Source: CAYWMY01 sp046352935 (GTDB taxonomy: Bacteria > Pseudomonadota > Gammaproteobacteria > Steroidobacterales > Steroidobacteraceae). From it: DNA of 64,000 nucleotides. The stretch covers positions 124,001-188,000 of the forward strand of contig JAXMGR010000003.1 of NCBI GenBank assembly GCA_046352935.1. Reading direction: 5' to 3'. Under the pieces are notes generated by a model. It worked only from the letters and a program-made list of their open reading frames with translations, was not told the origin of the DNA and made no database searches. The position numbers and the translations under genes were made by a program. Shown one piece after another: positions 15,194-23,422 of the stretch (within the stretch, counting starts at the first letter, position 1; every line of letters begins with the position of its first letter).

Positions 15194-17443
15194 ATGGTCA
15201 GATCGGGATCGAATGCGGTTGTCGTCGCGGTGGCGCTGGCGCTGGGCGCGCCGCTCGGTGCGGGCGTGGTGCACGCGCAGGGCGCGGACGAAAGCGGGGC
15301 GCTCGAGGAAATCGTGGTGACTGCGCGCAAGCGCGAGGAGAAGCTGCAGGACCTCGGTTCGTCGGTGAGTGCGCTGAGTTCGAAGGAGCTCGAGCGTCGC
15401 GCGGACGTGGATCTGGCGAGTTTTGCGAACGCGGCGCCGAACGTGGTCATCGACGATCTGCAGCAGGGGCCGGGCAGCCCGGCGGCCATCGCGATCCGCG
15501 GCGTGGGCTCGACGGACGTGGAGAAGAGCTTCGACCCGACGGTGGGCGTGGTGGTCGACGGCATCTTCATCGGTCAGGCGTCGGGCAGCATGCTCAAGGC
15601 GCTCGACATCCAGAGCATGGAGATCCTGCGTGGTCCGCAGGGGACGCTGTTCGGGCGCAATTCGATCGCGGGCGCGATCAACCTGACGCGCCGGCGGCCC
15701 GACTTCGATGGCCTCGGCGGCGAGATCCGCGCGAGCTACGGCAACTACGACGATCTCCAGGTCGACGGCTACCTGAACATGCCGCTCAACGACCAGCTGG
15801 CGTTCCGGCTGTTCGGCGCGAAGCAGGAGCACGACGGCTATTTCTTCAACCGCACGCAGAACCGTCACACGGGCGCCGTGGACTACCGCACGATCAGCCC
15901 GTCGGTGCTGTGGCGGCCGACCGAGAACGTCGAGCTGTACTACCGCTTCGACAAGACCTGGCAGGACCAGGATGCGCACGTGACGAACAACAACGCGCAG
16001 CCGGGGCAGGTGTGGTGCTTCTTCTACAACCAGTGCGCGCCGAATGTGGGCACGCCGCAGTCCGGCGACCGTTATGTGGTGCTGCAGAACGAGAAGCCGA
16101 ACGCGCCGGAGTCGTTCTTCGACACCGAGATGCACACCTTCAACGGCCGCTGGGACGTGGCGGAGAACGACCGCGTCGAATACCTGTTCGGCTATTTCAA
16201 GACGAACGAGGAGGTCTACCAGGACTGGGACGGCACGCCGCTGTCGCTGTACCAGACCGACCGTCCCGCGAATTACCACCAGAGCAGCCATGAGCTACGC
16301 TGGACCCACGGTGGCCAGGATCCGCTGACGTTCACGGTGGGCGCCTATCTGTGGGATTCGAAGTACCGCATGGATCTCGTGAGCTACATCGGCTTCCTCG
16401 ACTTCCTGACCGGGGGCGCCGTGCCGGCCGGCACCGTGGCGACGCTGCCGCAGCACGTGAAGCAGCGGACCAAGTCGTATGCGGGTTTCTTCGAGGCGGA
16501 CTACCGGTTCACGGATCAGCTGACGCTGACGGTGGGCGGCCGCTACACCAAGGACAAGAAGCGCAACGGCGTCGAGGACCCGGCGTTCGCCACCGAGCTC
16601 GCCGCCAAGGGCAACTTCAACGATCCGTTCCGTAAGTCCTGGAGCGAGTTCACGCCGAAGGTCGGCCTGCGCTTCAAGGTGAACGAGGACCTGATGGTGT
16701 ACGGCCTGTTCACGCGCGGCTTCCGTGCGGGCGGATTCAGCGGCCGTGCGAACACCTACGAGGCGATGTCGACGCCCTACGATCCGGAGAAGGTCGACAA
16801 CTTCGAGGTCGGCATGAAGTCCGAGTGGCTGGACAACCGCCTGCGCGTGAACCTGTCCGCGTACCTCATGAAGTACAAGGACAAGCAGGAGGAGCTCAGC
16901 GTGCCGCTCACGACCGGGACGGGCCAGCAGACGCTGGTGCTGAACTCCTCGAAGGCGGACATCAAGGGTGCGGAGCTCGAGATCGATGCGCTGCTGGCGC
17001 CGGGATTCAGGGTCGCCGGCTCGCTGGGCCTGCTGGATGCGAAGTACAAGGACTTCGTCGACCCCGTGACGGGCCGCGACCTGACGTTCCTGAAGCTGCG
17101 CCGGGCGCCGAAGCTGACCAGCACGCTGGCACCGTCCTACGAGTGGGCCGTGGGCGAGGGGACGATGTCGGTGAATGCCAGCTGGCACCACCTCAGCAAG
17201 GTGTACCTGACGTTCCTCAACACACCGCAGGCGACCAATGGCAGTTCCAACGTCGTGGACGCCACGATCGACTACAACTGGAAGAACACGACGGTGAGCG
17301 TCTACGGCCTGAACCTGACGAAGGAGGACACCTACTCGGTGGGCTTCGACGTGGGTACGAGCCTGGACTTCGCGGGTCTGTGGACCTACACCGCGACGCG
17401 TCCGCCGCGGCTCTACGGCGTGCGCGTCCGGCAGCGGTTCTGA
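15194..17443 (+). CDS. TonB-dependent outer-membrane receptor
   Basis: A 749-residue receptor. ATG at 15194 follows a GGGGGGGA site; the first ~29 residues are a signal peptide ending GVVHAQG. The TonB box lies at about residues 38-45 (LEEIVVTA), then the plug domain (AIRGVG, VVVDGIF, EILRGPQGTLFGRNS) and a 22-strand-type barrel ending in VRVRQRF with the terminal Phe. This EIVVTARKRE subfamily is expanded in sphingomonads and in steroid and hydrocarbon degraders and often has no siderophore role. Its place among catabolic genes and its shared operator suggest uptake of the bulky substrate; this is inference. Confidence 0.92.
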   Translation: MVRSGSNAVVVAVALALGAPLGAGVVHAQGADESGALEEIVVTARKREEKLQDLGSSVSALSSKELERRADVDLASFANAAPNVVIDDLQQGPGSPAAIAIRGVGSTDVEKSFDPTVGVVVDGIFIGQASGSMLKALDIQSMEILRGPQGTLFGRNSIAGAINLTRRRPDFDGLGGEIRASYGNYDDLQVDGYLNMPLNDQLAFRLFGAKQEHDGYFFNRTQNRHTGAVDYRTISPSVLWRPTENVELYYRFDKTWQDQDAHVTNNNAQPGQVWCFFYNQCAPNVGTPQSGDRYVVLQNEKPNAPESFFDTEMHTFNGRWDVAENDRVEYLFGYFKTNEEVYQDWDGTPLSLYQTDRPANYHQSSHELRWTHGGQDPLTFTVGAYLWDSKYRMDLVSYIGFLDFLTGGAVPAGTVATLPQHVKQRTKSYAGFFEADYRFTDQLTLTVGGRYTKDKKRNGVEDPAFATELAAKGNFNDPFRKSWSEFTPKVGLRFKVNEDLMVYGLFTRGFRAGGFSGRANTYEAMSTPYDPEKVDNFEVGMKSEWLDNRLRVNLSAYLMKYKDKQEELSVPLTTGTGQQTLVLNSSKADIKGAELEIDALLAPGFRVAGSLGLLDAKYKDFVDPVTGRDLTFLKLRRAPKLTSTLAPSYEWAVGEGTMSVNASWHHLSKVYLTFLNTPQATNGSSNVVDATIDYNWKNTTVSVYGLNLTKEDTYSVGFDVGTSLDFAGLWTYTATRPPRLYGVRVRQRF

Positions 17444-17487
17444 ACCGCGGGACCCGGCGCCGCGCCGTGTCGGGACCGGTCTGACAG

Positions 17488-17501
17488 GGACGCCGGCGTC
17501 C
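17488..17501. promoter_or_regulatory. Perfect 14-bp palindrome upstream of tetR
   Basis: GGACGCCGGCGTCC is fully self-complementary. It lies 59 nt upstream of the TetR start at 17560 and 45 nt after the receptor stop. It could be an autoregulatory operator or part of a terminator. Confidence 0.4.
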
Positions 17502-17530
17502 GGGAGATTCCCGGGCGCCGGATCTCCCGG
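17500..17530. promoter_or_regulatory. Interrupted 9-bp inverted repeat upstream of tetR
   Basis: CCGGGAGAT (17500-17508) pairs perfectly with ATCTCCCGG (17522-17530) across 13 nt. It is adjacent to the 14-bp palindrome and ends 29 nt before ATG 17560. Candidate TetR operator or receptor-gene terminator. Confidence 0.4.
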
Positions 17531-17559
17531 TGGCTGTCGAGGGAGGGACGCATCGGGTC

Positions 17560-18297
17560 ATGGAATCGACGAACGCTTCCGAGGGCGGTACGCCGGGCGA
17601 CAGGCGGCCGGTGCGCCGCCGGCAATGCGACAGGACCGCGCTGTCCGATGCGCGCCTCACGGAGGCCGCCATCGAACTCATCGTGCGGACCGGCATCCAC
17701 CGAACGACTCTGCAGGCCGTGGGGGAGCGCGCCGGCTACAGCCGGGCACTCGCCACCCATCGTTTCGGCTCGAAGGCCGGACTGTTCACGCACGTTCTGA
17801 AGACCGCGAGCGCGGACTGGCTCAATCGCGTGCAGCAGGCGGTCGGCGAGCGGGTCGGTGTGGACGCGCTCTGCGCCGCCACGGATGCCGGGCTGCGGTT
17901 CATCCGCGAGCGGCCCGACGAGGTCCGCGCGATGTACATGCTCTGGTTCCTGAGCATCGACCTCGTGACCGACTACGGGCCGAACATCGCGAGCGTGCAC
18001 CGCGCGCAGCGCCGCGATGCCGAGCACTGGATCCGTGCCGGCCAGGACGCCGGACAGATCGACCGCCGTGTCGATGCCGCGCGGGTCGCGGAGCAGTATG
18101 TCGCCTCGATGGCGGGGATCGCCTATCAATGGCTCGTGAACGACGGGATGGACCTCGAGGCCATGTACGGCGAGCTCGAGGAGAATCTGCGTGCGCGTCT
18201 CCAGCCGCCCCGGCGCGCACCGGCGGCCCGCGGGCGGCGCGTCAGCCGCCGGGCGGCGACACGGGCGGCGACATGCGAGCGCCGGGGATCGGATTGA
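17560..18297 (+). CDS. TetR/AcrR family transcriptional regulator
   Basis: A 245-residue TetR-type regulator. ATG 17560 is preceded by GGGAGGGACG; an upstream GTG at 17530 lacks a ribosome-binding site. The HTH is at about residues 50-69 (TLQAVGERAGYSRALATHRF). The ligand domain is helical, and the last ~30 residues are a basic Arg/Ala-rich tail. It lies 116 nt after the TonB receptor in the same direction. Its 3' end overlaps the convergent SnoaL gene by 56 nt. It is one of four TetR regulators in the window and a candidate for the shared operator. Confidence 0.85.
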   Translation: MESTNASEGGTPGDRRPVRRRQCDRTALSDARLTEAAIELIVRTGIHRTTLQAVGERAGYSRALATHRFGSKAGLFTHVLKTASADWLNRVQQAVGERVGVDALCAATDAGLRFIRERPDEVRAMYMLWFLSIDLVTDYGPNIASVHRAQRRDAEHWIRAGQDAGQIDRRVDAARVAEQYVASMAGIAYQWLVNDGMDLEAMYGELEENLRARLQPPRRAPAARGRRVSRRAATRAATCERRGSD

Positions 18298-18745
18298 AGT
18301 AGTGGATCACGACGCCGCGGCGCGCGATCTTCCAGACCCCGTTCCGCCGCTCGAAGTCGTCCGTATAGGTTGCGCTGATCATCTGCACCACGTCGTCGCG
18401 CGTGGCTCCCATGCAGTCGCAGTCGCAGATGCCGTGCGCGTGGTCGGCGTCGCGGAACACGAGCCTCAGGTTCGACGTCAGGTGATGGGTCTCCCGCCAG
18501 ACCGGGTAGAGCACCTCGTACACCGCCTTGCGGATGCCTTCGAGGTTGCTGAAGCTGCCGAACGGTGGACCGATGTCCCAGACCGCGTCCGGATGCCAGA
18601 TGGCGATGAAGCGGTCCCAGTCCCGGGTGTCGAAGCCCAGGCAGTAGTCGGTCACGAGTTCGTGCAGCGCGGCGCGGCTCTCGAGTTCGTCGATGCGTCG
18701 CAGCGCGGCGTCCAGCTTCTTCTCGACATCGTGGATCTGGGTCAT
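18242..18745 (-). CDS. SnoaL-like / NTF2-fold protein
   Basis: A 167-residue protein starting at ATG 18745 after a GAGGA site. It has the N-terminal helix VEKKLDAALRRIDELESRAALHELVTDYCLGFDTRDWDRF, shown here in part only as the family pattern, then the acidic strand HPDAVWDIGPPFG and the end WKIARRGVVIHYFNP. This architecture is common in steroid and aromatic degradation clusters. It is last in the minus-strand unit after the ligase, with 140 nt and a hairpin (18809-18840) between. Its C-terminal coding end overlaps the convergent tetR by 56 nt. The function is unassigned. Confidence 0.75.
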   Translation of the reverse strand: MTQIHDVEKKLDAALRRIDELESRAALHELVTDYCLGFDTRDWDRFIAIWHPDAVWDIGPPFGSFSNLEGIRKAVYEVLYPVWRETHHLTSNLRLVFRDADHAHGICDCDCMGATRDDVVQMISATYTDDFERRNGVWKIARRGVVIHYFNPIPGARMSPPVSPPGG

Positions 18746-18808
18746 GGTGGTCCTCGGTTCGTTGACGATCGATCGCGGCCCCGGGCATGTCACGGGGACT
18801 CACGCGAT

Positions 18809-18840
18809 GACGGCCGGCCGCCGTGTAGCGACCGGCCGTC
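18809..18840. terminator. Hairpin between ligase and SnoaL genes
   Basis: GACGGCCGG (18809-18817) and CCGGCCGTC (18832-18840) make a perfect 9-bp stem with a 14-nt loop, in the 140-nt gap downstream of the ligase (minus strand). It may attenuate transcription into the SnoaL gene. No U-tract is seen. Confidence 0.35.
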
Positions 18841-18885
18841 CCTGCATCGTCCGCGGCGCACGTCCGGGTGCGGTGCTCCCGCGTC

Positions 18886-20547
18886 TCAGCGCTTGAGCTT
18901 GATGCCGGCCTTCTCGCGGTCCCAGCAGTCCGGTGTGACGCCCTCGTCCTTGAGCTTGAACTTCTCGACGCGCTCGCTCGGTGTCTTCGGCAGGCTGTCG
19001 CGGATGGCGATGTAGCGCGGGATGGCGAAATAGGCCATCCGCGGCTCGCACCAGGCGATCAGCTCCTCCGGAGTGGCCTTGTGGCCCGGCTTGAGCACCA
19101 CGACGGCCTTGACCTCCTCCTCGCCGACATCGGAGGGCACGCCGACGATCGCACATTCGAGCACGGCGTCGTGCGAGCCGACCACGGCCTCGACCTCGAA
19201 GGACGAGATGTTCTCGCCGCGACGGCGGAGCGCCTGCTTCTTGCGATCGGCGAAGTAGAAGTAGCCGTCCTCGTCCCGGCGGCCGATGTCGCCCGTGTGG
19301 ATCCAGCCGTTCTTGAAGAGCTCGAGCGTCGCCTCGGGCTTCTTGTAGTAGCCCGTGGTGCCCACGAACATCTTGTTGGAACGACAGATGAACTCGCCGG
19401 GGACGTTCGGCGGGCAGTCGTTGTCGTCGTCGTCGACGATGCGCACGTCCCAGCCCGTGATGGCCTTGCCGCAGGACCCGGCGCGCGGTGCGTCGTAGGG
19501 GCTCGCGAGGCAGCAGTAGCACTCGGTCATGCCGTAGACCTCGAGCAGCTTCGTGTTGAAGCGCTTCTGGAACGCCTCCCACTCGTCCGCCGGAGCCGCC
19601 GCGCCGACCATGAGCCGCAGCGGGTTGTCGTTGTCGTCGGGGCGCGGGTCCTGCTTGAGCAGGATCGGGATGATGCCGCCGATGTAGTTGGCCTCCGTGC
19701 AGTTCCAGCGGCGGCAGTCGTCCCAGAGCTGGCTCGCCGAGAAGCGCTCGACGATCACGGCCTTCGCGTTGGCGAGGATCGCCGGGCCGATGGTGATGCC
19801 CTGCGCGTTGCCGTGGAAGAACGGCAGACCCGTGTACAGGATGTCCTCATCCGTGTAACGCGCGTACTTCACCGCCTCGTTCCAGATGTCGTACCAGTAG
19901 TGGTGGCTCATCTCCACGCCCTTCGACACGCCCGTGGTGCCGGAGGTGTAGAGAATCGTTGCCATCTCCTTGTAGTAGACCTTGATGCCCGGCGAGTCGG
20001 ACGAGTTCGCCATGAGCTCGTCGAAGGTCAGCGTCTCGATGTGCTGCGGCTTCGGCAGGCTCGCAGGCGCGCCGGCGCTCTTGCGGTAGACGATGTGCTT
20101 GACGGTCTTGAGGTCGTCGAACACCTCGGGCAGACGGTCCAGGTACTCGGTGTCGGCGACGACCGCGACCGAATCCGACTGCACGATCTGGTAGGTCAGA
20201 CCGTTGCCCTTCAGCGCCACGTTGATCGGCACCTCGACGGCGCCGATCTTGTTGAGGCCGAACCATGCGTACAGGAACTCCGGGCAGTTCGGCAGCATGA
20301 TCGCGACCTTGTCGCCGCGACCGACGCCCAGCCTGCGGAAGCCGTTGGCGGCGCGATTGATGCGCTCGTTGAGCTCACCGAGCGTGATCGGATAGTCGCG
20401 GAACTGGAAGACGACGTGGTTCGGATACTGCCGCGCCTTGTCTTCGATGATCTGCGTCAGCACGCGGTCGTGCTGCGCGTATTCCTGCACGCGGAAGCTC
20501 GCGTAACGCTTCGCCGCACGTTCGAACTTGTCATCCCATCGGCCCAT
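18886..20547 (-). CDS. Acyl-CoA synthetase, CaiC-like, with altered A10 motif
   Basis: A 553-residue adenylate-forming ligase. The P-loop LYTSGTTGVSKG, GMTECYCCL, GWIHTGD and the hinge DRKKQALRRRGENIS are present. The C-terminal A10 segment reads TPSERVEKFKLK instead of the usual TGKxxK, so the adenylation lysine position is an Arg. Related carnitine/crotonobetaine-CoA-ligase-like proteins show similar ERV variants, so it may still be active. It is the middle gene of a minus-strand unit that starts with a flavin-reductase-like protein at 21186. Confidence 0.88.
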   Translation of the reverse strand: MGRWDDKFERAAKRYASFRVQEYAQHDRVLTQIIEDKARQYPNHVVFQFRDYPITLGELNERINRAANGFRRLGVGRGDKVAIMLPNCPEFLYAWFGLNKIGAVEVPINVALKGNGLTYQIVQSDSVAVVADTEYLDRLPEVFDDLKTVKHIVYRKSAGAPASLPKPQHIETLTFDELMANSSDSPGIKVYYKEMATILYTSGTTGVSKGVEMSHHYWYDIWNEAVKYARYTDEDILYTGLPFFHGNAQGITIGPAILANAKAVIVERFSASQLWDDCRRWNCTEANYIGGIIPILLKQDPRPDDNDNPLRLMVGAAAPADEWEAFQKRFNTKLLEVYGMTECYCCLASPYDAPRAGSCGKAITGWDVRIVDDDDNDCPPNVPGEFICRSNKMFVGTTGYYKKPEATLELFKNGWIHTGDIGRRDEDGYFYFADRKKQALRRRGENISSFEVEAVVGSHDAVLECAIVGVPSDVGEEEVKAVVVLKPGHKATPEELIAWCEPRMAYFAIPRYIAIRDSLPKTPSERVEKFKLKDEGVTPDCWDREKAGIKLKR

Positions 20548-20604
20548 GGACCTTTCCCCCGGAAACTGGATTGAAACGGAGAATCCCCCGACCCGGCGCG
20601 CGGA

Positions 20605-21186
20605 TCAGAGGTTCTTGACCATGTTGTAGGCCTCGCCGAACCAGACGCCCTTCGAATAGGCGTTGACCATCTTGCCGAAGTCCCAGCTGATGATCTTCTG
20701 CGGCACGACCTTGATGAGCACGCGCAGCGGCGTGTGCACGGCGGTGAACGCGTTCTGGCGCTCCTCGTCGGTCTTCAGCTCCCACCAGTACTTGTCGATG
20801 ATCATCCAGTGGACCTTGCGCATCAGCGCGTCGTCGGTCGACAGCTCCGCGTGGCCCGTGATCAGGATGGCCTTCTGGTGCCGCGCGTTCGCGCCGTCGT
20901 TGTGGACGCACACCGAGATCCGCGGGTCGTCCACGAGGTGGTGCGACTTGTGGCGGTACTTCTGGATGCTGCTCATGTACAGGTAGCCGTCGTGGATCAC
21001 GTAGAACATGGGCGTCACGATCGGGAAGCCCTTCTTGTTGACGTGCGCCATCTCGCAGTAGCAGTTGTGCCGGAACAGCTTCTCGAAGTCATCGGGCTCC
21101 ATCGGGTAGTCGTTGGAGACGTCCAGCTTCTCCAGCTTGATGGGGTCGAAAAACGGCTTTGGCTTGTTCTCGGTCTGATCGGTCAT
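20605..21186 (-). CDS. Pyridoxamine 5'-phosphate oxidase-like flavin-binding protein
   Basis: A 193-residue split-barrel (PNPOx-like) protein starting at ATG 21186. The FMN or F420 binding-barrel pattern is seen in CYCEMAHVNKKGFPIVTPMFYV, followed by SSIQKYRHKSHHLVDDPRISV. Members of this fold use FMN, F420 or heme, and the cofactor cannot be told here. Because an F420-type oxidoreductase set occurs at 50585-53216, an F420 role deserves a check. It is the first gene of the minus-strand ligase operon, divergent from the crotonase at 21455, with operator D in between. Confidence 0.8.
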   Translation of the reverse strand: MTDQTENKPKPFFDPIKLEKLDVSNDYPMEPDDFEKLFRHNCYCEMAHVNKKGFPIVTPMFYVIHDGYLYMSSIQKYRHKSHHLVDDPRISVCVHNDGANARHQKAILITGHAELSTDDALMRKVHWMIIDKYWWELKTDEERQNAFTAVHTPLRVLIKVVPQKIISWDFGKMVNAYSKGVWFGEAYNMVKNL

Positions 21187-21305
21187 GGGATCGTCTCCGT
21201 TGATGGTCGGTGGTTGCCGCAGATCTGGTGTGCTGTCGAACCGCACGTCACCGGCCCGCAGAGACCGCGGACCGCGCCGTCGTTCCACGACGGGACCGTC
21301 GTGGC

Positions 21306-21320
21306 TTGAACTTCATTCAA
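21306..21320. promoter_or_regulatory. Operator site D of the TTGARYNNNRTTCAR family
   Basis: TTGAACTTCATTCAA lies in the 268-nt divergent region between 21186 (-) and 21455 (+). Its left end is the -35 of a predicted + strand promoter. Confidence 0.6.
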
Positions 21321-21334
21321 CGCTCTCACAGAAT
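21306..21334 (+). promoter_or_regulatory. Predicted promoter of the 21455 operon
   Basis: TTGAAC (21306-21311), a 17-nt spacer and CAGAAT (21329-21334). It overlaps operator D. The leader to ATG 21455 would be about 115 nt. Confidence 0.4.
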
Positions 21335-21454
21335 ATCCGGGACTGTCAATATTCGAGGCGCCGTCCACGCGCCCCGATGGGACAGGCCAACCGCGGGGGC
21401 GCCGTCGCTCCCTGCAGCGCAAAAAACCGAATCCAGTGGCAAGGGGGTTTCCGG

Positions 21455-22231
21455 ATGTCCGATGTAGTGGTCGAGCAGCGCGGTGATGTCGCCTGGATCC
21501 GGCTGAACCGGCCGGATCGCATGAACGCCTACGACGCCGAGATGGCGGGCGAACTGATCGCGGCGATCGAGGGTGCCACCGACAGCGGCGTGATCGTCCT
21601 CACCGGCACGGGCAAGGCTTTCTGCGCCGGGGGCTACCTCGCCAACCTCAGCAAGGCGGATCCCGATGCGCTGCGGCGCATGTTCTATGGTTCGCTCAAG
21701 GTCTACGAGGCGATCCGGCTGAGTCCGCGGCCGGTGATCGCGGCGGTCAACGGCGCCGCAGCGGGCGGCGGCAACGAACTCGTGGTCGCCTGCGACCTCG
21801 CGATCGCCTCCGAGAACGCGACCTTCGGCCAGACCGGCGTGCGCGTGGGCAGCGCTCCGGTCCTGGGCGGAACGAACTTCCTCAGCATGACCATCGGCGA
21901 GAAGCGGGCCAAGGAGGTCTCCTTCCTGTGCCGGCGCTATCCGGCGAAGCAGGCCCTGGAGCTCGGCTGGATCAATGCCGTCGTGCCGCCCGAGCAGCTC
22001 GAGGAGGAGGTCACGAAGTGGGCCGACGAGCTGCTGCAGATGAGCGCCCGTTATCTCGAGATCGCCAAGGTCAGCTCGAACGTCTGGTGGAACCAGGCCC
22101 GTGACAATTATCTCAGCGGCCTCGGCATGCTGGTGCAGGCCATCGGTTCGCCGGACATGATCGAAGGCGCCACGGCGTTCATGGAGAAGCGCAAGCCGCG
22201 GTTCCCGAGCCGGCAGAAGAAGGCGAAGTAG
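21455..22231 (+). CDS. Enoyl-CoA hydratase/isomerase family protein, MenB/BadI-like
   Basis: A 258-residue crotonase starting at ATG 21455. The oxyanion-hole segment KAFCAGGYL and the AGGGNELVVACD segment are normal. The next segment, FGQTGVRVGSAPVLGG, followed by LCRRYPAKQALELGWINAVVP, is the pattern of naphthoate synthase (MenB) and of ring-opening 2-ketocyclohexanecarboxyl-CoA hydrolase (BadI). The second hydratase Glu is missing. A carbon-carbon lyase or condensation role is therefore more likely than simple hydration. It leads the operon with two acyl-CoA dehydrogenases, an SDR, TetR and an amidohydrolase. Confidence 0.82.
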   Translation: MSDVVVEQRGDVAWIRLNRPDRMNAYDAEMAGELIAAIEGATDSGVIVLTGTGKAFCAGGYLANLSKADPDALRRMFYGSLKVYEAIRLSPRPVIAAVNGAAAGGGNELVVACDLAIASENATFGQTGVRVGSAPVLGGTNFLSMTIGEKRAKEVSFLCRRYPAKQALELGWINAVVPPEQLEEEVTKWADELLQMSARYLEIAKVSSNVWWNQARDNYLSGLGMLVQAIGSPDMIEGATAFMEKRKPRFPSRQKKAK

Positions 22232-22291
22232 TCGCCCACCAGGGCCCGACCGAACCCGTGCACGGCCTCCGAGGCCCCAGGATCCGACCCC

Positions 22292-23422
22292 ATGAACTTT
22301 GATCTCGATCCGCACTATCGCCTGATCCAGGACCAGGCGCGCAAGCTCGCCCGGGCCGTCGAGCCGCTCGCGGCCGAGGCCGACGAAATGAGCCAGGTGC
22401 ACCCCGGCGTACTCGCTGCGCTGCGCCAGAGCGGCCTGTGTTCGCTCATGGTCCCCTCCGAATTCGGCGGCGCGGCCGGCAGGCCCGATCCGCTCGCGAT
22501 CTGCGTGGTGCGCGAGGCGCTCATGGCGAGTTCGTCGCATGCGGACTCGCTGTTCGCGCTGCAGGGCATCGGCAGCTACGCGATCACGCTGGCCGGCTCG
22601 CCCGGGCAGCGTGCGCACTGGCTGCCGCGCGTGGGCACGGCGGAGGTGCTGGCGGCCCTCGCGATCACCGAGGAGCACGTGGGTTCGGACGTCAAGAACA
22701 TCGCGACGACGGCGACCGCGACGGCCGACGGGTTGACGCTGCGCGGCACGAAGTCGTTCATCTCGAACGGTGGCGCGGCCGGCTTCTACCTCGTGCTCGG
22801 CAAGGAGGACGCGGGCTATTCGATGTTCCTCGTACCCGCGGACGTCCCGGGCGTCTCGGTGACGCCGACCCCCGAGATCATGTCGCCGCACGTGCTGGGC
22901 GAGATCCATTTCGACGATGTCCAGCTGCCGCAGTCGGCGCGGCTCGGGCGGCCGGGGCAGGGCATGGACCTCGTGCTCGCGACACTCGGCGTCTTCCGTG
23001 TCTCGGTGGCAGGCGCGGCCGTGGGCCTCGCGCAGGCGGCACTCGAGGAAGCGGTGCGCCATACGCGTACGCGCGTCCAGTTCGGCCGGCCGCTCGCCCG
23101 GCTCGGCCCCGTGGCCCAGATGCTCGCGGACAGCTGGACGGAGATCGAGATGGCGCGGCTCCTGACCTACCGGGCTGCTGCGGCGGCCGTCCGCGATTCG
23201 GCCGCGGCCGTGCCGCAGTCCTCGATGGCGAAGCTCGCCGCCACGGAAGCCGCCTGCCGCGTCGTGGACCGCTGCGTCCAGGTCATGGGGCGCTTCGGAC
23301 TCGTTCGCAACACGAAGATCGAGAAGTTCTATCGCCAGGCCCGGCCCATGCGGATCTACGAGGGCGCCTCCGAGGTGCTGCGCCTCGGCATCGCGCGGCA
23401 GCTCACCGAGGAAGTGAAATGA
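22292..23422 (+). CDS. Acyl-CoA dehydrogenase (MCAD-type base)
   Basis: A 376-residue acyl-CoA dehydrogenase. It has the substrate/FAD segment ALAITEEHVGSDVKN and the RVQFGRPL segment. The C-terminal IYEGASEVLR carries the canonical catalytic Glu of the MCAD type. It should introduce the alpha,beta double bond and pass electrons to an ETF, which is not encoded in the window. Its stop overlaps the SDR start (ATGA). It belongs to the operator-D operon. Confidence 0.92.
   Translation: MNFDLDPHYRLIQDQARKLARAVEPLAAEADEMSQVHPGVLAALRQSGLCSLMVPSEFGGAAGRPDPLAICVVREALMASSSHADSLFALQGIGSYAITLAGSPGQRAHWLPRVGTAEVLAALAITEEHVGSDVKNIATTATATADGLTLRGTKSFISNGGAAGFYLVLGKEDAGYSMFLVPADVPGVSVTPTPEIMSPHVLGEIHFDDVQLPQSARLGRPGQGMDLVLATLGVFRVSVAGAAVGLAQAALEEAVRHTRTRVQFGRPLARLGPVAQMLADSWTEIEMARLLTYRAAAAAVRDSAAAVPQSSMAKLAATEAACRVVDRCVQVMGRFGLVRNTKIEKFYRQARPMRIYEGASEVLRLGIARQLTEEVK

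Noticed and set aside
20605..21186. Assignment of the PNPOx-like protein as pdxH
   Set aside because: It lacks the length and substrate motifs of PdxH and lies in a catabolic operon; only the fold can be supported.
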